A stretch of DNA of 11,819 bases, from the NCBI GenBank assembly GCA_045540295.1, contig JAZQGY010000003.1, positions 1 through 11,819 on the forward strand. Reading direction: 5' to 3'. Numbering within the stretch: the stretch's first letter is position 1; each line of letters begins with the position of its first letter. Of this stretch, positions 5,579-11,819 are shown in pieces. This DNA is from SIG452 sp045540295 (GTDB lineage Bacteria; Bacillota; Clostridia; UMGS1840). Under the pieces are notes generated by a model. That model searched no databases. It saw only the letters and a list, made by a program, of their open reading frames with translations, and was not told the DNA's origin. Made by a program: the position numbers and the translations under genes.

Positions 5579-6418
5579 TTAAAGAACTTTGGTGAGATGA
5601 CGGGAAACATGGCAACAGATATTTACCGCTACAGGTAATCCTGCAATATGAGTGGGATGGTCAATGATGTTAACCCAAAGTGCAGTATTATTGCCGCCTA
5701 ATCCGGCAGGTCCGATATCTGTCTCATTGATTTTTTCCATCAGCTCCTTCTGCATTTTCTGATACAGAGGCTTTTCGGGAACAGTGCCGATGGGTAAGGT
5801 CAAAGCTACCTTAGAAAGCTTCGCTGCCTGCTCAAAATCGCCGCCTACACAAACGCCAACCACAATGGGAGGACAGGGATTCGGTCCTGCAGAACGTACT
5901 GCATTAAGCACCACGTCCACCACACCTTCATATCCTGCGGAAGGTGCCAGCATTGCAATTTTGCTCATATTTTCACTACCAAAGCCCTTGGGTGCAATGG
6001 TAATTTTTAACGCATCGCCGGGAACAATGTCGTAGTGAATAATGGCAGGAGTGTTATCTCCCGTGTTCACACGGTCTAAGGGGTCTGCCACCACGGATTT
6101 TCTTAAGTAACCGTCCGTATAACCCTGACGGACACCTTCGTTGATGGCATCGGTGAGGTTGCCGTCCACATAAACTTCCTGGCCAACCTCTACGAAGAAG
6201 ACTGCATATCCCGTATCCTGACAAATGGGGATTCGTTCTTCTTTGGCAATATCTGCATTTACAACCAGTTTTTCTAAAATGTTTTTGCCAACAGCACTGG
6301 TTTCGGTTTTGCAGGCATTGCAGATGGATTTATAAGCATCGTCCGGTAGGATAGTATTGGCATCAATACACATCTGCCGAACGGTTTTGGTAATGTCAGT
6401 TGCTAAAATTGTTTTCAA
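5579..6418 (-). CDS. fumA: Class I fumarate hydratase, alpha subunit
   Basis: This 279-residue protein is the [4Fe-4S] catalytic half of the two-subunit fumarase/tartrate dehydratase family, which interconverts fumarate and malate. Three candidate cluster cysteines are seen: Cys66 (IPICQDTG), Cys182 (AGPNPCPPIV) and Cys268/269 (VNICCHVSRH). Other family stretches are PKGFGSENMS (143-152) and DIGPAGLGGNNTAL (234-247). Length is normal for a stand-alone alpha chain. AGAGGAG lies seven bases before the ATG. The beta chain, usually encoded directly downstream, is absent: the next gene is hpf and the upstream gene is a glycosyltransferase. The related L(+)-tartrate dehydratase TtdA cannot be excluded. 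Confidence 0.92.
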   Translation of the reverse strand: MKTILATDITKTVRQMCIDANTILPDDAYKSICNACKTETSAVGKNILEKLVVNADIAKEERIPICQDTGYAVFFVEVGQEVYVDGNLTDAINEGVRQGYTDGYLRKSVVADPLDRVNTGDNTPAIIHYDIVPGDALKITIAPKGFGSENMSKIAMLAPSAGYEGVVDVVLNAVRSAGPNPCPPIVVGVCVGGDFEQAAKLSKVALTLPIGTVPEKPLYQKMQKELMEKINETDIGPAGLGGNNTALWVNIIDHPTHIAGLPVAVNICCHVSRHLTKVL

Positions 6419-6442
6419 TGTTATCGCTCCTCTTATTGGTTA

Positions 6443-6457
6443 TATTCGACACGAATA
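6443..6457. promoter_or_regulatory. Operator-like inverted repeat upstream of fumA
   Basis: TATTCG-ACA-CGAATA is a perfect 6-bp inverted repeat with a 3-bp centre, 24 bp before the fumA ATG and just upstream of its ribosome site. The minus strand of the same site contains TGTCGAA, an exact match to the Spo0A box. A TATAAC that could serve as a -10 partly overlaps it. Either a dimeric repressor site or a Spo0A site is possible; a heptamer match alone is expected by chance about once in a window this size. Confidence 0.35.
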
Positions 6458-6503
6458 CCCCAAAATCCTTTTTTCTTGAAAAATTTTTTTATTTTTTTAG
6501 TTT

Positions 6504-9500
6504 TTAAAATACCCAGTTGGGCATAATTTTTAGTTTGTTCACATAAGCAGGGTCAACAGGAATTCCCGTTAATACAGGATAGAACACCGCAAACATTGCT
6601 ATCGCCAACACGCACACAGCCAATGCTCCCCAAAGAGATTTTCCTTTTTTTGCCAGTTGTTTCCAGTAGTATCCAACCCCCAGTGCTAAAAAGCAAACCA
6701 TGGGAAAATAGTGATACATAAAGGTACAACGGGTAACAAACATCCAAGGTAGCATCTGACTGAAATATCCGGCAAAAATTACAAATGCTGCCAATGAAAC
6801 TTTCTTTTCTTTTACAGAGCGAACCATGGTATAAATAATGCCTGCCAGTCCGCCCCAGAGCAAAATGGGATTGCCGAAGGTTGCAATGGTTTCACGGGAA
6901 CCGTTTGCTAAAACCACACCCTGATGCATCCAGAGCGGTTTTGAATCAATCATCCATTGATACCAGTTTGCACTGAAAGGATGAGTTGCCGTCAGCTGAC
7001 TGTGATACTTAAACATATGTTCCTGTGCGGAAATAAATCTCTGAAAGGTTAGTGTTTCGTTAAAGCAACCAAAATACGGAATGTAGGTCAGATAATAAAT
7101 CAGAAACGGAATTACCGCATACAGTCCCAACGACCATAGAATCAGCTTTCCTGCCTGGGTGTTGCTCGGTGCTTTTTTGTAACGAAGCCAGATGGCAAAC
7201 AGATAAATAGCTCCCAAGCCGATTCCGGGATAAATTGCCGCCCATTTTACGGCAGCTCCACAACCGAACATCACACCGGAAATTCCTAAGAAAAGCAAGG
7301 TTTTCCAGTTGATTCCACGCTCAACATATTCATGCACAAATTCCAGCAGGAATGCAAACGCCCCGATAATAAAGAACACCATAAAGGAATCAATGGAAGA
7401 AATTCGGGTGTGAGATAAGTGCATAAATCCAAAGGTGAAAAGCACCGTGGTAAGCAACGCAACTTTATTGTAGCGAAGCAGTCTCTTTGCCAGAAGATAG
7501 AACATAGGAATCATCAGAATGGCAAAGAATACGCCCATAAAACGAACACCTAAAGTATTCCATCCGAACAAGCTGATACCAATAGTGATAAGCAGTTTTC
7601 CAAGAGGCGGATGGGTGGTTTCATACATGGAAAGATCGTTTTTGTATTCGTAAGCTGCACGACCGTGATATATTTCGTCAAAATAAAAGCTGTTTTCGTA
7701 GGACGGATCTGCAGGAACGGTGTATGGTTCGTCAGAGAATGCCGAAATTTCAGTGCCATCAGGTGCTATCACAGTATAAGGAATCTGATTGCCGTTGGCA
7801 TCAAAGAATGCAAATTCACCCCATTCGGTGATTGCATCAGAACCGTTTGCCAGAACCTCTAAGGTAACGGTATCTACCAGAGGATTTGCCAATTTTTCCT
7901 GCTGCCAACTAAACACATAGGTGGATTTTTCCTGCTTCCCGTTAAAGTTCACATAGGAAACCATATCCGCTCCTTCATAACGAAGCTTGAAATTTCTCAA
8001 ACCGTAACCTGCAAAATAGCAGATTTCAGACACTTCTGAAGTCTCCTGCAATTGGAAGGTAACACTCTGCCCTCTCCCAATTTTTGCGTAGGTCTGAGGG
8101 GTATTATCGGTGCTGCCCAAACGGTAGAACGCTGCACCGCCGAAGATGACCATCACACATAAAATTGCAACGGCGCTCTTCCAGGTGAATTTGTCGGAAT
8201 ATTCCCGTGCTTTTCGTTCTTTTTGGGGGTACTGTTCCAAAATCACGGTAACGGTTTCTCTTACCAGATACCACAATACCGCTAAGTTTACAACAGATGC
8301 AACCACAAAAATCATATTGTAGTAGTCGGAGGCAGCTCCTGCCAAATATTTTAGGGCAAAATCTAAATTTAAAAAGTATGTTAAGCTTAACAAACATGAA
8401 ATACCGAAGTATTTTTTCTTGCCGGTAAACACAAAGGAAAGCATCAGAAGAACCGGCACAAAATACCAGTAACGCTCGTGCATTTTGGAACCAAGCATCA
8501 CAATGGCAAACAGGTAAGTCCCAAAAATCAAAAACAGATTTTTCTTATCTTTATTGAAGATAACAGCTACCATACCGCCCAGCACACAAACCGCCATCAG
8601 GATGGTGCCCCATGTTTCAAAGGTAAGGAACATAAAGCTATCGGTGATAGGCCTCATATTACCGTTTAATAAGCCAAACAGATTAAAGGTATTTAAGGAT
8701 GCGTACGGGTAGGACGAGAAGGTTTCCATATATTTGGAAATCAAGAATCCCAAATCAGGAACTCCGTTTCGAAACGGAATCATGGAAATACTCATCAGTG
8801 CCAGTGCAAAAATGAAAGTAGCAGCAAGATTCCAGATAATTTTAAACACTTTCGGGAAATGGTTTTTCCATTTCGGAATTAAAACCAAAGAATCACTCTT
8901 AATAAATAAAATTGCAACTAAAGGTGCAAACAAAAAGCTCTGAGGCTTGGTTAATGCAGAAAGCGTGAACAGCAATGCGGAAAGGGTCAGCTTATCTTCC
9001 AGTAAGAAACGGAAAGTAAGAAGCATCAGATAGCAGAAAACACCGTCTGTTTGTCCCCAATAAGTACCGGTAATCAAAAAGGACGGAAACAGCGCTAACA
9101 GTAGGGTAAAGCCTAACTGTTTCGGCTGAGGGTACCGTTTGCTGTAGGCTCTTAAAAGCTCGTAGCCGATGAGTCCTTCTGCAAGAATTCCGGGCAGTTT
9201 GACAAACAGTTTGGTGAGATATTCCCCACCGCCAAGCAAATTCTTAATACATCCGAAAAAGCCGGTCATCATAATGTAAAGGGGCGGATAGTCACAAAAG
9301 TACCCTTCGGCATAAAAACCGTTTAAGCCATTGGCAGCTTTATTCATCCAGGCACTGTAAGTCCCCATATCCACAGCATATCCCTCAAAATGAGGTGCAA
9401 TGAAAATTTTTACCAAGGTAACCACACTAAGCACAGTCAATGCAGCCACAGTAGGCTTTCTCTGTTGGTTTGGTTTTTGCAGACGGTTATTCTGGTCTTG

Positions 9501-9557
9501 ATAAACAAACCACATAAACGCTGCAAAGATTAGCACAAGAATCATAGAAGGTTGCAT
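6504..9557 (-). CDS. Fused two-module GT-C glycosyltransferase with C-terminal protein O-mannosyltransferase (PMT/GT39) domain
   Basis: This 1017-residue polytopic membrane protein has two glycosyltransferase modules. Module one (about 35-445) is GT-C-like, with an early acidic loop motif DMGTYSAW (Asp64), a DYPPLY loop (89-94), TYWGQTDG (165-172), ALTKPQ (201-206) and MHERYWY (359-365). A largely soluble, beta-rich region follows (about 480-620), perhaps a carbohydrate-binding sandwich. Module two (about 622-1000) fits PMT: FYFDEIYHG with the Asp-Glu pair (627-628), ETTHPPLGK (646-654), HTRISSIDSFMVFF (716-729) and a late extracytoplasmic loop with HPFSANWYQW. Such enzymes use polyprenyl-phosphate sugars at the outer face of the membrane. 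The acceptor and sugar are unknown. The ATG has AAGGA ten bases upstream. It follows the U32 gene by 54 bp with no terminator. Confidence 0.85.
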   Translation of the reverse strand: MQPSMILVLIFAAFMWFVYQDQNNRLQKPNQQRKPTVAALTVLSVVTLVKIFIAPHFEGYAVDMGTYSAWMNKAANGLNGFYAEGYFCDYPPLYIMMTGFFGCIKNLLGGGEYLTKLFVKLPGILAEGLIGYELLRAYSKRYPQPKQLGFTLLLALFPSFLITGTYWGQTDGVFCYLMLLTFRFLLEDKLTLSALLFTLSALTKPQSFLFAPLVAILFIKSDSLVLIPKWKNHFPKVFKIIWNLAATFIFALALMSISMIPFRNGVPDLGFLISKYMETFSSYPYASLNTFNLFGLLNGNMRPITDSFMFLTFETWGTILMAVCVLGGMVAVIFNKDKKNLFLIFGTYLFAIVMLGSKMHERYWYFVPVLLMLSFVFTGKKKYFGISCLLSLTYFLNLDFALKYLAGAASDYYNMIFVVASVVNLAVLWYLVRETVTVILEQYPQKERKAREYSDKFTWKSAVAILCVMVIFGGAAFYRLGSTDNTPQTYAKIGRGQSVTFQLQETSEVSEICYFAGYGLRNFKLRYEGADMVSYVNFNGKQEKSTYVFSWQQEKLANPLVDTVTLEVLANGSDAITEWGEFAFFDANGNQIPYTVIAPDGTEISAFSDEPYTVPADPSYENSFYFDEIYHGRAAYEYKNDLSMYETTHPPLGKLLITIGISLFGWNTLGVRFMGVFFAILMIPMFYLLAKRLLRYNKVALLTTVLFTFGFMHLSHTRISSIDSFMVFFIIGAFAFLLEFVHEYVERGINWKTLLFLGISGVMFGCGAAVKWAAIYPGIGLGAIYLFAIWLRYKKAPSNTQAGKLILWSLGLYAVIPFLIYYLTYIPYFGCFNETLTFQRFISAQEHMFKYHSQLTATHPFSANWYQWMIDSKPLWMHQGVVLANGSRETIATFGNPILLWGGLAGIIYTMVRSVKEKKVSLAAFVIFAGYFSQMLPWMFVTRCTFMYHYFPMVCFLALGVGYYWKQLAKKGKSLWGALAVCVLAIAMFAVFYPVLTGIPVDPAYVNKLKIMPNWVF

Positions 9558-9611
9558 AAGATTACATTCCTTTCCTGTCTTATCAAATTTGTATATCGGT
9601 AAGCCGCTTAC

Positions 9612-10868
9612 TTATTGGTTGGAAGCATCTTCCTGCCATTTACATTTGCGGCGAAGCATAGAGTTTTTAGGGAATTCCTGCTCGGAATAAATACTCACAA
9701 TTTGCTGAGCATGAGGTGCGGATTCCATTTCTTCCCCATCGGGATTGCGAAGGTCAGAAGCCGTTAACAGCACACTTTCTCCTTCTGTGGTTAGCACATC
9801 CAAAATGTCGTCCCGATAGAATTTATTTCGTTGCTCAATATAGAGCCGTTTTTGTTCCTTGTCATAATCTTTGACTACACCCACTAAGGTATAATCTCTT
9901 ACATAGTCGGAGGTATGCACCAATTGACCGTCTGCATAGGGATTGCCAAAATAGAAGCCTTTGCAATACTCTCTGTGGCTTACCTTGTTGACTTCCTCCA
10001 AAACCTCGGCAGGTAATTGGTAGTCATCGGGATTTTTCTTTAAAATATCCAGCGCTTTTCGGTAAGCATTGGTGGTAACTGCCACATAGTACGGCGTTTT
10101 CATTCGTCCCTCAATTTTAAAGGAGGTAATTCCTGCCTTCACCATTTGGTCCAAATGCTCAATCATACACATATCTTTGGCATTCATAATATAGGTGCCG
10201 TGTTCGCTCCCTCCGATGGTGAAGGGATAATTGGGGCGTTTTTCTTCGTAAAGCTTATATTTCCAACGGCAGGGCTGTGCACATTCTCCACGGTTGGAGT
10301 CTCTGCCTGTCATATAGGCGGAAAGTAAACATCTGCCTGAATAGGAAATACACATAGCACCGTGACAAAAGGCTTCCAAATCCAAATCAGGATTGGTATT
10401 TGCACGGACGGTGGCAATTTCATCTAAGGTCAGCTCTCTTGCTAAAACCACTCTTTTGGCACCCATATTGTAATAGGTGTTGCAGGCAACAGAATTTAAA
10501 ATATTTGCCTGGGTACTCATATGAACCTCTATATCGGGACACCATTTTTTGATTAAGCACAACGCTCCCAAATCGGAAGCAATTACTGCATCAATGCCCA
10601 GCTCGTAAGCTTCCCGAATGGCACGCTCCAAAGTGGCAAAATCGCCATCCCGCATCACCATATTGCAGGCGCCGTACAGCTTCATATTGTATTTGTTCTT
10701 GATTTCAATAGCTTTTCTAAGATAATCTCCCGCAAATAACTGCTGAGGAGCCCGAAGTGACAGTCCGTTTAAGCCGATATAAGCGGCATCTGCACCGAAA
10801 ACACCTGCGGTTTCCAGTTTTTCCAAATCCCCTGCAGGAGATAATAATTCTAATTTTTCTAAATTCAT
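9612..10868 (-). CDS. trhP: U32-family tRNA uridine-34 hydroxylase (peptidase U32 annotation)
   Basis: This 418-residue protein is of the U32 family, once called collagenase-like peptidases. TrhP members hydroxylate wobble U34 of tRNA to ho5U with prephenate-derived chemistry. The TIM-barrel-like start ELLSPAGDLEKLETA and the U32 signature EAFCHGAMCISYSGRC (166-180) are present. Four cysteines expected to bind an Fe-S cluster are Cys173, Cys180, Cys196 and Cys200 (GECAQPC). FKIEGRMKTPYY (250-261) is also conserved. A beta-barrel tail follows about residue 325. It begins 14 bp after trmR, as in the Bacillus yrrM-yrrN-yrrO order, which supports the tRNA role. Bacillus has two U32 genes here; only one is present. 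The AGAGG ribosome site lies inside a small AGAGG-TG-CCTCT inverted repeat. Confidence 0.88.
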   Translation of the reverse strand: MNLEKLELLSPAGDLEKLETAGVFGADAAYIGLNGLSLRAPQQLFAGDYLRKAIEIKNKYNMKLYGACNMVMRDGDFATLERAIREAYELGIDAVIASDLGALCLIKKWCPDIEVHMSTQANILNSVACNTYYNMGAKRVVLARELTLDEIATVRANTNPDLDLEAFCHGAMCISYSGRCLLSAYMTGRDSNRGECAQPCRWKYKLYEEKRPNYPFTIGGSEHGTYIMNAKDMCMIEHLDQMVKAGITSFKIEGRMKTPYYVAVTTNAYRKALDILKKNPDDYQLPAEVLEEVNKVSHREYCKGFYFGNPYADGQLVHTSDYVRDYTLVGVVKDYDKEQKRLYIEQRNKFYRDDILDVLTTEGESVLLTASDLRNPDGEEMESAPHAQQIVSIYSEQEFPKNSMLRRKCKWQEDASNQ

Positions 10869-10882
10869 AGAGGCACCTCTGT

Positions 10883-11536
10883 TTATTTCTTAACAGTTAA
10901 GGAAACGCCGTCACCAATGGGAATAACCACCGTTTCCAGTTCGTCGTCGTGGCTGATGGCATCCAAATACATTCGCAGTCGCTTTACAATGGTTTTTTTC
11001 CGAAGAATCAGAAGGTCATCATTTGCTACCATTCCCTTATAAAGCACGTTATCGGTGACCAATACCCCGCCCTTGGGAAGCAGTTTCTTAAGATAAGGAA
11101 TGTAGTCATAATACTGGCCTTTGGCACTATCCAAGAAGATAAAATCAAAGGTTTCACCCTCTGCTACCAGTTCTTCCAAGACTTCCATTCCGTCTCCGTT
11201 TTTGGGGAAAATCCGGTTTTTTAATCCTCGTTCTTCAAACAATTTGCATGCCTCTGCATAGTTTTCCGGATTTTTTTCCACGGTAATGATTTTGGCATCC
11301 TCACCGATGGCTCTTGATAAAATCATAGCGGAACAACCGATGCCTGTCCCCAGCTCCAATACCTTTTTCGGTTGCTTCATCATTGCCAAAAGATAAAGCA
11401 GTTTGGTGGTTTCCGGTTTTGCCACGGGGATATCTTTATCCATGGCAAAATCATATAATTTTGTCACATCCTCCGTCACTAATGAACGGATATAGCGCAA
11501 AATAAATTCAAAATTGATATACTGTTCTTCAATCAT
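10883..11536 (-). CDS. trmR: tRNA 5-hydroxyuridine methyltransferase TrmR (O-methyltransferase family 3)
   Basis: This 217-residue class I SAM-dependent methyltransferase is of the YrrM/TrmR type, which converts ho5U34 to mo5U34 in tRNAs that read four-codon boxes. Motif I is VLELGTGIGCSA (59-70), the ribose-binding acid is Glu87 (IITVEKNPE), DFIFLDSAKGQYYDYIPYL (131-149) holds a predicted metal/substrate Asp, and GGVLVTDNVLYKG (156-168) is the late family block. The start MIEEQYINFEF is chosen because it follows an AAGGA site and matches the family N-terminus. An in-frame extension of 29 residues back to 11623 would be encoded by repeat DNA and is rejected. It sits 14 bp before the U32 hydroxylase gene, so both steps are likely in one operon. 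Other catechol-type O-methyltransferases look similar; context decides. Confidence 0.9.
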   Translation of the reverse strand: MIEEQYINFEFILRYIRSLVTEDVTKLYDFAMDKDIPVAKPETTKLLYLLAMMKQPKKVLELGTGIGCSAMILSRAIGEDAKIITVEKNPENYAEACKLFEERGLKNRIFPKNGDGMEVLEELVAEGETFDFIFLDSAKGQYYDYIPYLKKLLPKGGVLVTDNVLYKGMVANDDLLILRKKTIVKRLRMYLDAISHDDELETVVIPIGDGVSLTVKK

Positions 11537-11561
11537 AATGTTTTTTTCCTTTTGTTTACAA

Positions 11562-11682
11562 GGCTTCTCTCTTTTCGAGAGGCTCCGCAGTAGACGGTGG
11601 TGAGGTGTAGAGTGTGAATGCAATCGTCATTTCCACCTCATCCGAGTTGCTGCGCAACCCACCTTCCCCTCAAGGGGAAGGC
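11562..11682. mobile_element. MITE-like element with hairpin ends
   Basis: This stretch of about 121 bp starts GGCTTCTCTC and ends GGGGAAGGC, with imperfect inverted termini. Each end has a hairpin (CTCTC/GAGAG at the left, CCTTCCCC-TCAA-GGGGAAGG at the right). Inside lie related sequences: CGCAG then GGTGAGGTG on the left, and the same pattern inverted (CACCTCATCC, TTGCTGCGCAAC) on the right. It has no coding capacity. It lies directly upstream of trmR, where a promoter would be expected. The identification as a non-autonomous element is inferred from shape; a target-site duplication was not resolved. Confidence 0.5.
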
Positions 11683-11689
11683 TTTTTTT
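11662..11689 (+). terminator. Rightward terminator-like hairpin at the end of the MITE-like element
   Basis: The perfect 8-bp stem CCTTCCCC/GGGGAAGG with a TCAA loop is followed by C and seven T on the plus strand. No plus-strand gene lies upstream of it, so it probably belongs to the repeat element. It would block rightward read-through. Confidence 0.6.
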
Positions 11690-11690
11690 A

Positions 11691-11819
11691 TATTCATTAC
11701 GCTAACCGTAATGCCAGTCTATTTTATCGATATGCAAACTCCGTTTGCTCTATATATTTGCTTCACAAATTCGATATGTTTTTCGTTTCACTCAAAACTC
11801 GATATGATATAAATCTCGT
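11691..11819. repeat. Array of small hairpins joined by TCGATAT units
   Basis: Short inverted repeats follow one another: CATTACG-ctaac-CGTAATG, GCAAAC-tcc-GTTTGC, ATTTG-cttca-CAAAT and GTTT-cactc-AAAAC. They are separated by recurring CGATAT motifs (three copies: ATCGATATG, TTCGATATG, CTCGATATG). No gene is supported; the plus-strand frame across it has no ribosome site. The array runs to the window end and may continue beyond it. Confidence 0.55.

Noticed and set aside
11537..11623. N-terminal extension of TrmR by 29 residues
   Set aside because: The extension is encoded by the MITE-like repeat, is rich in His, Arg and Lys and lacks family similarity; the internal ATG has its own ribosome site.
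11618..11812. Rightward 64-codon reading frame at the right edge
   Set aside because: It runs through the MITE-like hairpin and the CGATAT hairpin array, without ribosome site or recognisable protein features.

Overview
The window looks like chromosome from a low-GC, endospore-forming Firmicute of the class Clostridia. The support is a spoIIGA-sigE sporulation pair, an alpha/beta-type small acid-soluble spore protein, a long-form hibernation factor, a regulator of the TM1266 type found with [FeFe]-hydrogenases, an oxygen-sensitive class I fumarase subunit, AGGAGG-type ribosome binding sites, and several hairpin-rich intergenic repeats. The genus cannot be told from this sequence alone.

Layout, left to right. 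1-120 is a GC-rich, hairpin-rich repeat-like stretch cut by the window edge. 162-436 is a complete minus-strand tRNA unit: consensus promoter, tRNA-Leu(TAA), initiator tRNA-Met(CAT), terminator. 578-2345 (minus) is spoIIGA, then sigE, then a 57-residue YtxH-like membrane protein preceded by a sporulation-type promoter candidate. 2346-2538 is a divergent control region. From it, a rightward pair runs to a strong terminator near 3970: a Xer-type tyrosine recombinase and a YjbQ-family protein. 4043-4641 (minus) holds the spore protein gene and the TM1266-like regulator. 4674-4909 is a terminator hairpin plus a cluster of short repeats and hairpins. 4910-11536 (minus) carries five genes read leftward: trmR, a U32-family tRNA hydroxylase, a very large fused glycosyltransferase, a fumarase alpha subunit and hpf. 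11537-11819 holds a MITE-like element followed by a second array of small hairpins.

How the genes work together. SpoIIGA is the membrane protease that removes the SigE pro-peptide in the mother cell, so those two genes form one functional unit. TrmR and the U32 protein are expected to act in sequence on wobble uridine 34 of tRNAs (U to ho5U to mo5U). The glycosyltransferase downstream of them probably moves sugars from a polyprenyl-phosphate carrier to an extracytoplasmic acceptor. Fumarase alpha needs a beta partner that is not present here. HPF dimerises idle ribosomes in stationary phase and the spore protein coats DNA in the spore, so several genes have a stationary-phase or sporulation theme.

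No clearly new defence or metabolic system was found. The points most worth a second look are the two-module glycosyltransferase, the fumarase alpha subunit without its beta partner, the rearranged sporulation locus (no sigG next to sigE), and three unrelated-looking islands of short hairpin repeats.
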